64,000 nucleotides of DNA from Allobacillus salarius (GTDB lineage Bacteria; Bacillota; Bacilli; Bacillales; Alkalibacillaceae). The DNA is taken from contig NZ_VMHE01000007.1 of the NCBI RefSeq assembly GCF_007559425.1, forward strand, positions 1 to 64,000, read 5' to 3'. The notes below the pieces were generated by a model. That model was not told the origin of the DNA. It worked only from the letters and a program-made list of their open reading frames with translations, and made no database searches. Position numbers and translations under genes: made by a program. Shown one piece after another: positions 18,697 to 27,757 of the stretch. Positions within the stretch are counted from its first letter, which is position 1. Every line of letters starts with the position of its first letter.

Positions 18697-19692
18697 TTAT
18701 CGTCTCGGCGCTAATTCAATGGCTTGATCCAGCGCTTCTAGCATACTTCTCTCATCTGCAATTCCTTTTCCAGCAATATCAAAAGCCGTTCCATGGTCTA
18801 CACTTGTGCGTATAATCGGAAGACCGACTGTAATATTAACTCCCGCTTCAAGTCCTAACACCTTGATTGGCCCGTGACCCTGATCATGATACATCGCGAC
18901 AACAATATCAAAATCACCTCGTTGTGCACGGAAAAACAATGTGTCAGCAGGAAGGGGTCCTTCGACATCAATACCTTCCCCTGTTGCACGTTCGATGGCT
19001 GGAATGATCTTTTCTTCTTCCTCACCATAGCCGAATAATCCATTTTCACCAGCATGCGGATTAATTCCACACACTCCAATTTTCGGCTGGTCAATTCCTG
19101 ATTTGCTCAATGTATCATGTGCTAACTGGATGACTTTATATACACGTTCAGGCTCGATCATATTTATCGCATCAATTAACCCTACATGGGTTGTCACATG
19201 GATGACTTTCAACTTAGGAGATGAAAGCATCATGGAAAAATCTTTTGTATCGGTCAATTCCGCCAGTATCTCTGTATGTCCTGGGTAAATATGACCGCCT
19301 TTATGCAATGCTTCTTTATTTAATGGTGCCGTACAAATTGCATCAATTTTATTCTCGTTTGCCAGTTCAATTGCTGTACGTAGATATTCAAACGCAGCAT
19401 GACCCGCTTCACTGGAAACCTCGCCAAAAGGAAGGTCTGCTGGTAAAATATCTAAATCAATACAAGCAATTTCACCGTATGTTGCTGTAAATTCCGTATC
19501 TTTATCGATCACTTTAATAGACGCTTCTATATTTAATCTCTCTACTGCTTTTTTCAGCATTTTTGCATCACCAATAACAATTGGTGTAGCTTCTTTATAT
19601 ATTCTCTCTGTCTGTAAACTTTTAACGATGATTTCAGGACCAACGCCTGCCGCATCACCCATTGTTATTCCTATAATTGGCTTATTAGACAT
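18697..19692 (-). CDS. pdxA2: PdxA2-type 4-phosphate dehydrogenase (D-threonate/D-erythronate pathway)
   Basis: A 331-residue PdxA-family oxidoreductase: GITMGDAAGVGPEI at the N-terminus, APLNKEAL near 130, THVGL near 155 and the metal site AMYHDQGHGP near 265. True PdxA acts in pyridoxine synthesis, but this gene overlaps a DUF1537 kinase by 8 bases and follows a KdgT-type permease. That arrangement is known for the D-threonate/D-erythronate pathway, in which PdxA2 oxidises and decarboxylates the 4-phosphate to DHAP. Assignment as PdxA2 rather than PdxA rests on this context. Confidence 0.87.
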   Translation of the reverse strand: MSNKPIIGITMGDAAGVGPEIIVKSLQTERIYKEATPIVIGDAKMLKKAVERLNIEASIKVIDKDTEFTATYGEIACIDLDILPADLPFGEVSSEAGHAAFEYLRTAIELANENKIDAICTAPLNKEALHKGGHIYPGHTEILAELTDTKDFSMMLSSPKLKVIHVTTHVGLIDAINMIEPERVYKVIQLAHDTLSKSGIDQPKIGVCGINPHAGENGLFGYGEEEEKIIPAIERATGEGIDVEGPLPADTLFFRAQRGDFDIVVAMYHDQGHGPIKVLGLEAGVNITVGLPIIRTSVDHGTAFDIAGKGIADERSMLEALDQAIELAPRR

Positions 19693-20986
19693 GGTTATGA
19701 ACTCCTTTTAATTCAAGCATTGCATGGTGTATGGAAGCTTCCGTTCCAAAAGCACCTGCTTTCGTGATGACTAAGTAGTCTTTTTCTGGACCGATCAATG
19801 TTCCTAAAGGAATACCTGTTTCCACTTCTTGAATCAGTTGAAAACCAAGCCCTCCTAAATGGCGGGATGTGTCTTTTGCCGTATCGCCACCCGTTAAAAC
19901 AAATCCGCTCAGATCTCTATTTTTTAAAGCTACTTGTTCAACGATTTCACCGATGCCGTTTGAGATTCGCTCACCAATTGCGTTTTTTGATAAATTCAAT
20001 TTTGCACCGATTGCCTTCACATCACCGCGCGCACGTTCATCCGAAGGTACATACAAGACGACATCTTTCTCTTTTTCAAATCCATCTAAACAACGTTCAA
20101 TATACGTTTGTCGAGCTTGATTCCATTCATCGGAGAAGAAGATGGTCGGGTCGATTTCAACAGCTTCAATCTGCGGTTGAATTGCGGCATATTGAACTTG
20201 CTCTTGTGTTACTTGTGATAAACTTCCGCATACCGTCATCACATGTTTTGCTTTTCGTTCGACGTGCTCACCGACTTCACTTTGAAGACCTAACGTTTCC
20301 GGTATAACTTCCGCCAAACCAGCAGAGCCTGCCCAGATGACATCGCCAGAAACCGAGCTCATCTTTTTTGCTCCCTCCCGAAGTTCCTCGAGAGTTTCTG
20401 CATCACAGACAAGATATGATATTCCTTGAGCCTTAAAGCTCTCAATCTTCTTCGAGAACGAGTCTTGATCTGCGTGAAGATCTTCTTGACGAATCAGGCC
20501 AACCGATACGCCGGTCTCTTCCTCAATCAATGTAGGAATTGATGAATTTTTAACCGGATGCTTCGGATCTTTTGCAGTTTCTGTATCTGCTAATTTCACA
20601 CCGTTTACATAATGGATTCCATCTCTTGTTGTCCGCCCGAGTGAGGGGAATGCCGGTGCAATAAAAATAAACTCCGGATTAAAAACGTTGTCCAATGCTT
20701 GTAGTTCGGTACCGATATGCCCTCTTAATGTCGAATCCATTTTTTTATAAATCGTGGTAAATCCTGATTTCTTCAAGTATTCACCAGCTTGAGTTGTGAT
20801 GGATATAGCTTCTTCCTTCGTTAAGGCGCGTGAATTTGTGTCAATCACTAAACCATGATTGAGTTTATTTGATACTTGCGGGATGTCAAACAACACTGAC
20901 GTAGGTATTCCCTTTTTCGTTAATTGAACACCTGAATCATTTGCACCGGTCAAGTCATCCGCTATTATTCCTATTTGTAATTTCAT
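19685..20986 (-). CDS. dtnK: Four-carbon acid sugar kinase (DUF1537; D-threonate/D-erythronate kinase)
   Basis: A 433-residue kinase with the DUF1537 N-terminal domain (IADDLTGANDSGVQL at residues 7-21, YKKMDSTLRGHIG near 82) and the nucleotide-binding C-terminal domain (VLTGGDTAKDTSRHLG near 363). It phosphorylates a four-carbon acid sugar, D-threonate or D-erythronate, at O4, feeding the neighbouring PdxA2. The stop overlaps the pdxA2 start by 8 bases, and it follows the permease by 21 bases, so the three form one operon. Which acid is used cannot be told from the sequence. Confidence 0.87.
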   Translation of the reverse strand: MKLQIGIIADDLTGANDSGVQLTKKGIPTSVLFDIPQVSNKLNHGLVIDTNSRALTKEEAISITTQAGEYLKKSGFTTIYKKMDSTLRGHIGTELQALDNVFNPEFIFIAPAFPSLGRTTRDGIHYVNGVKLADTETAKDPKHPVKNSSIPTLIEEETGVSVGLIRQEDLHADQDSFSKKIESFKAQGISYLVCDAETLEELREGAKKMSSVSGDVIWAGSAGLAEVIPETLGLQSEVGEHVERKAKHVMTVCGSLSQVTQEQVQYAAIQPQIEAVEIDPTIFFSDEWNQARQTYIERCLDGFEKEKDVVLYVPSDERARGDVKAIGAKLNLSKNAIGERISNGIGEIVEQVALKNRDLSGFVLTGGDTAKDTSRHLGGLGFQLIQEVETGIPLGTLIGPEKDYLVITKAGAFGTEASIHHAMLELKGVHNHV

Positions 20987-21007
20987 TGTTGATAACTTCC
21001 TTTAAAA

Positions 21008-21994
21008 TTATTCATGCACCATATAATCGTCTGGTATGTTCACGCCTTTTTTCTCCAAACGTTTTACTAAAAATCCAATGTAAATTGGCAGTAAAACTGC
21101 GGTCGTTACTGTAGATGCAGCTACTTGTACAGTCGCCAAGTCAACGTGTGTTGCAAATGTTGCACTTGCCGCTGCAATCGCTGCTGGTGTTGCTACAGCG
21201 TTTCCTGCGGTCGAACCTTCTGCAGCACCGGCAATTGGATTCCACTTAAGTGCTCTAAACACAAAGTAACCCGCAGTACCTGTGATGAATACTGTTGCGA
21301 CTCCCAGTAGAACACCTGATAATCCACCGTTAATGATTGCATTGAAATCAATACCCATACCTAATGCAAACGCAAAGAACGGAATTAGCATTGAACTACC
21401 TTTATCTAAGAATTTTCGCATTTCGTCATCCAAGTTCCCTAAAACCATACCTACAATTATTGGTAGTAAAACAGATATGAATGATACGAAAGAGAACAAT
21501 CCATCCACAAAGCCCATTGCACCGAATATCGCTAATGCAACCATCGTGAAGAACGGTCCATCGTTCAATGCTAAAAGTGAATAAGCTGCACGATCTGTTT
21601 TGTCACCATATTGTCCAACGAGCGCGACGTACAAGCCACCGTTACTATTGGTCATAGCAGCGATAATTGCGATTGGCGCTAACCCTAACCATAATCCGTT
21701 GTCTCCTGCGAACATATACGCGAGTAAACCGAATATTGCTCCGACAAACCATTTGGTTGCCAACAATGTCGCACCTTTCCCGAGGCTGACACCGACGTTT
21801 CGTAGATTAATTTGTGCACCTGTACACAAGAGGAACAGGGCAATTAATGTTCCTGCACCATCCACAAACAACTGTTGGGTGAAGTTACCGATTCTTAATA
21901 AATCTGGTGCGAATGTATTGAGTGTTGCAGCAAGCAATAACGGGACAACCATCATGCCTCCTGGAATTCGATCCAATGTTGCTTTAATCTTCAT
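21008..21994 (-). CDS. 2-keto-3-deoxygluconate permease family transporter (KdgT)
   Basis: A 328-residue membrane protein of the KdgT family with about ten helices, starting MKIKATLDRIPGGMMVVPL and containing GEGSTAGNA-like residues (AAEGSTAGNAVATPAAIA near 257). It is the likely uptake system for the four-carbon acid sugar metabolised by the two downstream genes; the KdgT name reflects family, not demonstrated substrate. ATG start behind GAAGGAGGAG. A weak cre-like sequence, TGTAACCGCTTTAT on the minus strand near 22043-22056, and a flanking 8-bp inverted repeat at 22082-22143 lie upstream. Confidence 0.87.
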   Translation of the reverse strand: MKIKATLDRIPGGMMVVPLLLAATLNTFAPDLLRIGNFTQQLFVDGAGTLIALFLLCTGAQINLRNVGVSLGKGATLLATKWFVGAIFGLLAYMFAGDNGLWLGLAPIAIIAAMTNSNGGLYVALVGQYGDKTDRAAYSLLALNDGPFFTMVALAIFGAMGFVDGLFSFVSFISVLLPIIVGMVLGNLDDEMRKFLDKGSSMLIPFFAFALGMGIDFNAIINGGLSGVLLGVATVFITGTAGYFVFRALKWNPIAGAAEGSTAGNAVATPAAIAAASATFATHVDLATVQVAASTVTTAVLLPIYIGFLVKRLEKKGVNIPDDYMVHE

Positions 21995-22081
21995 TTGTTC
22001 TCCTCCTTCATATGTAAATCGTTTAAATTTCTAACACCAATAAAGCGGTTACACGTGTAATAATAATTTAATCCGATTAAA

Positions 22082-22143
22082 TTTGCAACATTATCTTACA
22101 ATATTTTTCTAAAATGTTCTCAAACTCTTAAATTCGTTGCAAA
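22082..22143 (-). promoter_or_regulatory. Inverted repeat pair in kdgT operon control region
   Basis: TTTGCAAC at 22082-22089 and GTTGCAAA at 22136-22143 are perfect inverted copies separated by 46 bases. An AT-rich stretch between them, with candidate elements TTGAGA and GATAAT on the minus strand, could hold the operon promoter. No sigma-54 -24/-12 element (GG-N10-GC type) was found. Binding by the divergently acting PrpR-like regulator is a guess from position. Confidence 0.45.
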
Positions 22144-22150
22144 ATGAAAC

Positions 22151-22178
22151 AAAAAAGAGAGCCTTGTAGACTCTCTTT
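22151..22178 (-). terminator. Terminator of PrpR-like regulator gene
   Basis: Minus-strand stem AAAGAGAG/CTCTCTTT with a 9-base loop followed by a T-run, 31 bases downstream of the regulator stop, separating it from the kdgT operon. Confidence 0.85.
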
Positions 22179-22208
22179 GGATATTAGTATTCTATGAATT
22201 CGTGTTTA

Positions 22209-23927
22209 TTATTCATCTCTTAATTTTCGCCACAATGTTGAACGGTTAATCCCTAATCTCTTGGCTGCCTTCGTTTGGTTTTGATTCTCTTCCATTAATA
22301 CTTGCTGAATGATTTGCTTTTCCATTTCTTTCAATGTGCCATTTATTGTTAATGATTCTACTGACTCATTTGCTAGATTATCCTTATTCATAACCTTTTT
22401 CACGTCGGACACATCAATGTAATAACCTCTCGTTAAACAACTTAATTGCTTCACAACCGAACGTAATTCAGGAAGATTCCCCTTCCAATCATATTGCAAT
22501 AAGTACCGAGCCGCTTCATCATTCACGCCGACAGTCTCACTACCCTTTTCCATATGCATTTCCGTCAAATAATAATCAATAAAAGCTAATATATCTTTTT
22601 TACGTTCTCTTAGTGGCGGGAGGTAAATGATTTCATCGTCATAATTACTTACGGTATCAGTTTCCCGCAATTCTTCTTGTAAAGTTATGACTTTTATGCG
22701 ATTTGATAGACCAATCAATCGGTATATGAGATCTTTTTTGATCTCGGATGAAATCAAATCCATATTTTTCACAATCACTGTTCCATTTGTTAACGAATGC
22801 AGTATTTTCTCTAAATAGCTAAAGCTTTTATTTGTAAATAGCGATCCTTGAATCACTACAATTGGTGCTGTTTGATCAAAACGTTTCAAATGAATTTGTT
22901 TGGCGACTGTAAACTTCCCTGTTCCTTTCTCTCCTACAAGAAAAGTCATTTCGTCGGACGCCGCTACATGACCAATCTTCTCTTCAAGTTCATGAACGCG
23001 ATCGCTATCTCCAATCAGTGGTTGATTTTCTGGTTCACTCATTAGAGATATCACTTGCTGTCCATCAGGCTTATACGTCGTTGCATTCAACTGAATTCCA
23101 ACAATTCTCTCAGTCTTGCTAACGAGAAAACCTTGAAGCTGATAGATGCGCGATTCACACTCGATTTCTTCCCACTGAGTTTGTTCCTGTTCAAGCACTC
23201 TTCTCACAAGGTGAATAAACGAATCTACATGTACCAACTTCTTCGCTGGATCCACTTCAGCAAAAGAACCATTCTGTTCGAGGACATTTCCCTCTTCATT
23301 CACTAACATCACCGGAAGGGGCATTTCATTAAAGGCTTGCTTATAAATGTGATGGCGATAATTTACTCTTCGAAAGAAGTGATGGATTCGTTTCGCTTCA
23401 TCTATCGCATTCATGACAGCCTCTTTTCCAGAAGTAATTAAAACGCCTCGTAAGCCTAGTCGCTGTGCAACTTCTACCGTTATCACATCACCAATGACAA
23501 CAGTGAATCCTTCTTGTTTTAACCTTTCCAGATTAGTTTTTACTTCATTTGAGGACCGAATCGTAACCATTTTCACATCGAAATCTAAAATATTACAAAT
23601 AGTTGCTGAACCTTCGGATATATTTTTAAAACCTACGAGAGCAACACCGGATTTTACCCCACTGATTAAGGTAAACACACGAAGCATATCGTAACCAGTA
23701 ATCTCAATGTGGACGACAGGAATGGAAACGTATTCTTGAATAAGCGCCGCTGTTCCTCCACGACTAATAATGACATCATAGCCCTGCTCTTCAGCACGCT
23801 TTGCTTTCATGACGCCTTCGTCTAAGTTTGCGACTGTCGTATCCAATTGAATATCAGCTGGAACCTCGATGTTCTTCGCTGTTTCGGCCAGACCATTATA
23901 TGGTGCTATGAGTAAAACCTTAATCAT
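22209..23927 (-). CDS. PrpR-N sensor regulator with degenerate AAA+ domain and Fis-type HTH
   Basis: A 572-residue regulator: PrpR_N-type sensor domain (residues about 1-180, including IISRGGTAALI near 55), a PAS-like middle segment (about 200-290), an AAA+-like region (about 305-500) and a C-terminal Fis HTH (TKAAKRLGINRSTLWRKL). The Walker A GEKGTGKF is kept, but the GAFTGA loop that contacts sigma-54 is missing (the region reads SLFTNKSFS) and the Walker B acidic pair is replaced (TVIVKNMDLI). It therefore probably does not activate through sigma-54. Its position upstream of the kdgT-dtnK-pdxA2 operon suggests it controls those genes. Confidence 0.87.
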   Translation of the reverse strand: MIKVLLIAPYNGLAETAKNIEVPADIQLDTTVANLDEGVMKAKRAEEQGYDVIISRGGTAALIQEYVSIPVVHIEITGYDMLRVFTLISGVKSGVALVGFKNISEGSATICNILDFDVKMVTIRSSNEVKTNLERLKQEGFTVVIGDVITVEVAQRLGLRGVLITSGKEAVMNAIDEAKRIHHFFRRVNYRHHIYKQAFNEMPLPVMLVNEEGNVLEQNGSFAEVDPAKKLVHVDSFIHLVRRVLEQEQTQWEEIECESRIYQLQGFLVSKTERIVGIQLNATTYKPDGQQVISLMSEPENQPLIGDSDRVHELEEKIGHVAASDEMTFLVGEKGTGKFTVAKQIHLKRFDQTAPIVVIQGSLFTNKSFSYLEKILHSLTNGTVIVKNMDLISSEIKKDLIYRLIGLSNRIKVITLQEELRETDTVSNYDDEIIYLPPLRERKKDILAFIDYYLTEMHMEKGSETVGVNDEAARYLLQYDWKGNLPELRSVVKQLSCLTRGYYIDVSDVKKVMNKDNLANESVESLTINGTLKEMEKQIIQQVLMEENQNQTKAAKRLGINRSTLWRKLRDE

Positions 23928-24012
23928 AAAAACCCCTCATCCGTTGCATATTTCAACAATTGTATTATGCCACAAAGTGATTTTGGTGTCATGTGTTGCG
24001 GGAGGACTTTTT

Positions 24013-24140
24013 TAAGTTAATGAACCTGTGAAGGAAAACACTGAACCGATGCAGGTTAACACTGAAGGTGCGCGAATTAATACTGAAGAGACACTGATTA
24101 ACAATGAAGACGTGCGATTTAACGCTGAAGTCATAAGATC
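24013..24140. repeat. 21-bp period tandem repeat array (ATTAACACTGAAG type)
   Basis: Units at about 24013, 24034, 24055, 24076, 24097 and 24117 carry the head ATTAACACTGAAG or close variants (GTTAACACTGAAG, ATTAATACTGAAG, ATTAACAATGAAG) followed by about eight variable bases. One unit is 20 bp. It lies upstream of the PrpR-like gene, in the 412-bp gap 23928-24339. The same head recurs at 50434-50580, 26 kb away. Confidence 0.88.
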
Positions 24141-24180
24141 CAATGATGGTCTATTCAAGGAAAGCGAGATAAAATCACAC

Positions 24181-24272
24181 GGTACCTTCGAATAGAAACG
24201 TTCTAATCAAAGGTAGCAAGTAAAAAACGCCCACTACCCACGAATAGAAAGGTTCTAATCGTGGGGAGGGGT
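24181..24272. repeat. 52-bp period dyad repeat, two copies
   Basis: AATAGA at 24191 and 24243 marks two units 52 bp apart. Each is an imperfect inverted repeat: TACCTTCGAATAGA..TTCTAATCAAAGGTA and CTACCCACGAATAGA..TTCTAATCGTGGG. The first is nearly the reverse complement of units in the array at 55995-56308. It lies between the 21-bp array and the end of codA. Confidence 0.82.
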
Positions 24273-24339
24273 TAACTTTATCTTTTAAAAAATATTGATT
24301 TATTCTATTGTCTTTCGGCTTATTTTTATAATGAAAGTA

Positions 24340-25599
24340 TTAATTTAAGCTATAATCAATACGTTTCTCATCATCTAATAACAGCGACATTTCCTTAGGT
24401 TTTGTTTCTGCAATTTTTCTTCCGTTTCGATAAGATGCCAGCACTTCTGCTTGGGTTCGAATCGCATCGTAGCGATTCGTCGCATTCAAGATAATAAAGT
24501 TCGCAGGCTTCCCTTCTTCAATTCCGTATTGATCTTGAATGTCTAAGGTAACTGCGCTATTTTCTGTAATATAATCAAATGAATGAACGATTTGGTGATA
24601 GCCCATCAAGTGGGTCACATGGATTCCCATAAGCAATACCTGCAACATATTCCCCGTTCCGATTGGATACCACGGATCGACGATGTCATCATGGCCAAAG
24701 CAAACATTAAGGCCCGCTTCCGTCAATTCTTTCACCCGGGTCACACCACGACGTTTCGGATAATCATCAAAGCGACCTTGTAAATGTGTATTGACGAGTG
24801 GATTGGCAACAAAGTTGATGTTTGATAATTTTAGGATCTTCATTAATTTCGATACATATGCCCCGTTATATGAATGCATGGCCGCCGTATGGCTTGCCGT
24901 CACTCGGCTGCCTAGACTCCGTTCATATGCTTCGGTGGCGACAACTTCAATAAAGCGCGATTGCTCATCATCGATTTCATCACAGTGGATGTCGACGAGC
25001 TTATCGTACTTTTCAGCTAGGTCAAAAGCAATTTTCATCGAATCCACACCATACTCGCGAGTGAATTCAAAATGTGGAATGCCACCAACGACATCTGCTC
25101 CCATCTTTAAAGCTTCTTCCACAAGCTCTTTCCCTCTCGGATATGATAAATATCCTTCTTGAGGGAAAGCAACCAACTGAAGATCAACATAGTCCTTCAT
25201 CTCTTCTTTCACTTCTATCAAAGCTTTCAAAGCTGTTAATGTTGGATCACAAACGTCTACATGCGTACGAATGTGTTGGACTCCTTGACTGATCTGCCAC
25301 TGAATCGCTTTTGTTGCTCGTCGTTTAACATCTTCAATCGTCAATGACTGCTTTCGCTCAGCCCATGTTTCAATACCTTCAAATAAAGTGCCGCTTTCAT
25401 TCCACTTTGGCTCACCAGCTGTCAGTGTCGTATCTAAATGAATGTGTGGCTCAATGAAAGGTGCACTCAAAAGCTTGCCACCTACGTCCATTGCGCCATC
25501 GACTGGTTTGGCTGTTTCGATTTTCTTGAAAAAGCCATTCTCGATATGAATGTTCCATAAACCTTCTCGTTTTGCTAATGAAGCATTTTGAATAATCAT
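24340..25599 (-). CDS. codA: Cytosine deaminase
   Basis: A 419-residue amidohydrolase highly similar to E. coli CodA along its length. Metal ligands appear as EPHIHLDTT near residue 50, [11 protein letters not shown] near 200, [11 protein letters not shown] near 235 and [12 protein letters not shown] near 300. It deaminates cytosine to uracil and ammonia for pyrimidine salvage. It follows codB by 3 bases, so the two are one operon controlled by the PyrR-type attenuator at 26921-27045. Confidence 0.95.
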   Translation of the reverse strand: MIIQNASLAKREGLWNIHIENGFFKKIETAKPVDGAMDVGGKLLSAPFIEPHIHLDTTLTAGEPKWNESGTLFEGIETWAERKQSLTIEDVKRRATKAIQWQISQGVQHIRTHVDVCDPTLTALKALIEVKEEMKDYVDLQLVAFPQEGYLSYPRGKELVEEALKMGADVVGGIPHFEFTREYGVDSMKIAFDLAEKYDKLVDIHCDEIDDEQSRFIEVVATEAYERSLGSRVTASHTAAMHSYNGAYVSKLMKILKLSNINFVANPLVNTHLQGRFDDYPKRRGVTRVKELTEAGLNVCFGHDDIVDPWYPIGTGNMLQVLLMGIHVTHLMGYHQIVHSFDYITENSAVTLDIQDQYGIEEGKPANFIILNATNRYDAIRTQAEVLASYRNGRKIAETKPKEMSLLLDDEKRIDYSLN

Positions 25600-25602
25600 C
25601 TA

Positions 25603-26862
25603 CTATACCTCTTTTCCTACAATGACACTCGTTTTCGTTCCCATAACGCGCTCCAAAACGAATGTTAAACCTGTAAATATAATAACCGAACCAATCATGC
25701 CATTTAGCGGTGGGATACCTGGAAGAAACTGTGCAGCCGCAAAGCCTCCGCCCCATGCAATAATCGCCGGCCAACGAACAGCTTGGAAGGTGGTCTCTTT
25801 CAAAGGTGTATAGTTCCCTTTTCTTAAAAGAAAGAAATCCGCAAGTAAAATCGCGCCAATAGGCGGTAAAGCTGCTCCTAATAAGGATAACCAACCGACG
25901 AAGTTATTGTATAACCACATCGCAAAAATCGTTCCGATGATTCCGTTGATAATGACGAGCTTGCTTTTTTTCATTTTCGTTATGTTTGAAAAGCCTAAGC
26001 CTGATGCGTATAAGGCATTGTCATTCGTTGTCCAAATGTTTAACCCAAGGACGATGATTGCTGGGACAATTAGACCTTGGACAAACATGACCTCTGAAAT
26101 GTCTCCAAATCCGGTGGAAATCGCTCCAACTGCCCCGAATAAGAACATCAGTGAATTCCCAATGAAGAACGCAATCAATGTAATGATAACAGCTGATTTT
26201 TTCGTTTTCGCAAACCGAACGAAATCCGGCGTTAGCGTACCTGCACTTGCAAACGACCCTATACAAATCGTCAATGCGACGGCGAGTCCGAGTGACGTTT
26301 CAGGTTTATAGTTAGCTAGTTGGGCCATACCTCCTAGATCGTCAATTGCTATTCCAACAGACACGCTCCCGATGATCGCGATGGCAGGAACCGCTATAAA
26401 ACTTAAAATGGCCAAGGCCTTCATGCCATAAAACGCGGATGCCGTCATGACAATACCTGAAAGAATGACTAACAGCCACATATCAATGCCTGTCACCTTG
26501 TGTACAGGAACAGCGAACATTGCCAAGCCCACACCGAACCAACCGACTTGTGTTGCGCCTAGTAAAAATGAAGCTAAATACGAACCCTTTTCACCAAATG
26601 CGTATCTTGCAAGCAAGTGTGTCGACAAACCGGTTTTTGCAGCCATATACGCTAAGCCACTCGTGTATAGCCCAAGAATTAAGTTTCCTAATAACACCAT
26701 CCAAATGAACTCTTGGAAAGTTAATCCCAATCCTAGTTCGCCACCCGACAACATACTTGCTGAGAAAAACGTTAATCCCATCATCACTGCAAACATTTTC
26801 ATAAAACCGACCCGATGAGATTGTGGTACTGCGCGTAATGAAAATTCATGATCCATATTCAA
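25603..26862 (-). CDS. codB: Cytosine permease
   Basis: A 419-residue NCS1 transporter with twelve membrane helices. The N-terminal segment VPQSHRVGFMKMFAVMMGLTF and SGGELGLGL near residue 40, together with QVGWFGVGLAMFAVPV near 105, match CodB of enterobacteria. It imports cytosine, probably with H+ or Na+. First gene of codBA. The ATG follows AAGGAGGAA and a leader that contains a PyrR-binding loop and a terminator. Confidence 0.93.
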   Translation of the reverse strand: MNMDHEFSLRAVPQSHRVGFMKMFAVMMGLTFFSASMLSGGELGLGLTFQEFIWMVLLGNLILGLYTSGLAYMAAKTGLSTHLLARYAFGEKGSYLASFLLGATQVGWFGVGLAMFAVPVHKVTGIDMWLLVILSGIVMTASAFYGMKALAILSFIAVPAIAIIGSVSVGIAIDDLGGMAQLANYKPETSLGLAVALTICIGSFASAGTLTPDFVRFAKTKKSAVIITLIAFFIGNSLMFLFGAVGAISTGFGDISEVMFVQGLIVPAIIVLGLNIWTTNDNALYASGLGFSNITKMKKSKLVIINGIIGTIFAMWLYNNFVGWLSLLGAALPPIGAILLADFFLLRKGNYTPLKETTFQAVRWPAIIAWGGGFAAAQFLPGIPPLNGMIGSVIIFTGLTFVLERVMGTKTSVIVGKEV

Positions 26863-26920
26863 TTCCTCCTTGTCTTTTCACTGGCACCAAGTCGAACAAG
26901 GAGATTTACAGATTTTCGCA

Positions 26921-27045
26921 TAAAAAAAGCTCCTTGCCCGACCGACAAGAAGCTTTTAGAAATAGAATGACGAGTTGCGACGTGCATACACGTATCCCAT
27001 TTCTAAACCGTTGTCCTTGTCAGTCTCTCTGGACTGAATTAAAGG
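26921..27045 (-). promoter_or_regulatory. PyrR-type attenuator in codBA leader
   Basis: On the minus strand, CAGTCCAGAGAGACTG (27036-27021) matches the PyrR-binding anti-antiterminator loop (ARUCCNGNGAGGYU, one change). Downstream, AAAAGCTTCTTG..CAAGGAGCTTTTTTT (26958-26922) is a terminator. GACAAG just after the binding loop can pair with CTTGTC in the terminator's 5' arm, forming an antiterminator. This is the three-structure layout of Bacillus pyr attenuators: UMP-bound PyrR would favour termination and lower codBA expression. Confidence 0.88.
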
Positions 27046-27066
27046 TACCCATATGTGATTGTACTC

Positions 27067-27095
27067 ATTATTGCAATGTGATCGTCGATTGTCAA
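27067..27095 (-). promoter_or_regulatory. Sigma-A promoter of codBA
   Basis: Minus-strand TTGACA (27095-27090) and AATAAT (27072-27067) are separated by 17 bases, about 30 bases upstream of the PyrR-binding loop. The promoter lies between the deaminase stop codon and the attenuator. Confidence 0.75.
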
Positions 27096-27113
27096 GATGA
27101 AGTTGGGCTTGAT

Positions 27114-27587
27114 TTAAAAATTCTTCTTATGAAGCTCACGGACTTCCGCGGCCAACTCAGGGACCGGACCATCTATCTCCGCGTCACGAATCACCTCTTG
27201 AATTGGAAGGTTCCGAACCGGTGAAGGCCCAACTCCCATCTCATTCATCCACTCCACCAATTGCTCAGACGAGCTCGCATATACAATTCGTCCTAGACCG
27301 ACCCAACCATGAGCCGCTGCACACATTGGGCAATGCTCACCAGACGTATAAACCGTCGCCTTACTTCTTTCTTCAGGACTCATATTGTTCGCCGCCCAGC
27401 GCGCCAAAGCAAATTCCGGATGCTGGGTGTGATCTCCACCAGCCACATGGTTATGGTCTTCTTGAAGCACTTCTCCATCCGCAGAAACAAGAATGGAACC
27501 GAATGGCTCATCCCCTTTTTCGAGCGCCTCTTTAGCCAATTCAACACAGCGACGTAAATGCTTTATATCCACTTCTGAAATCATCAA
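27114..27587 (-). CDS. Nucleoside/nucleobase deaminase (CDA fold, guanine-deaminase-like)
   Basis: A 157-residue zinc deaminase of the cytidine-deaminase fold: HPEFALARWA near residue 56 (His-x-Glu proton-shuttle motif) and EHCPMCAAAHGW near 84 supply the zinc ligands. The HxE-PCxxC pattern and size fit the guanine/cytosine deaminase and TadA-like group. Its position just upstream of codBA suggests a role in nucleobase salvage, but codBA has its own promoter and attenuator. The substrate is not decided by the motif. ATG start behind AAAGGCGGAAG. Confidence 0.83.
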   Translation of the reverse strand: MMISEVDIKHLRRCVELAKEALEKGDEPFGSILVSADGEVLQEDHNHVAGGDHTQHPEFALARWAANNMSPEERSKATVYTSGEHCPMCAAAHGWVGLGRIVYASSSEQLVEWMNEMGVGPSPVRNLPIQEVIRDAEIDGPVPELAAEVRELHKKNF

Positions 27588-27702
27588 TCTTCCGCCTTTC
27601 TCTGTTTTTATCGAAGATCTACTAAAAGAAGATTCTATCTTTCATTTTACAAGTCCCCCTTCTTAGCAAGCCAACTTTTACATCTTGTTTTATCAGACAA
27701 AA

Positions 27703-27737
27703 CAAAGAACCGCGTCAATCTCGTTGACACGGTTCAT
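27703..27737 (-). terminator. Terminator of the hut/YjiH unit
   Basis: Minus-strand GAACCGTGTCAA pairs with TTGACGCGGTTC around a 5-base loop, followed by TTTGTTTTG, just downstream of the YjiH-type gene. Confidence 0.8.
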
Positions 27738-27757
27738 TTGTGATGTCTTTATTTTTG

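Noticed and set aside
24013..24140. Possible CRISPR-like mini array
   Set aside because: A conserved head of 13 bases and a tail of 8 is far too short for repeat and spacer, and the heads are degenerate.
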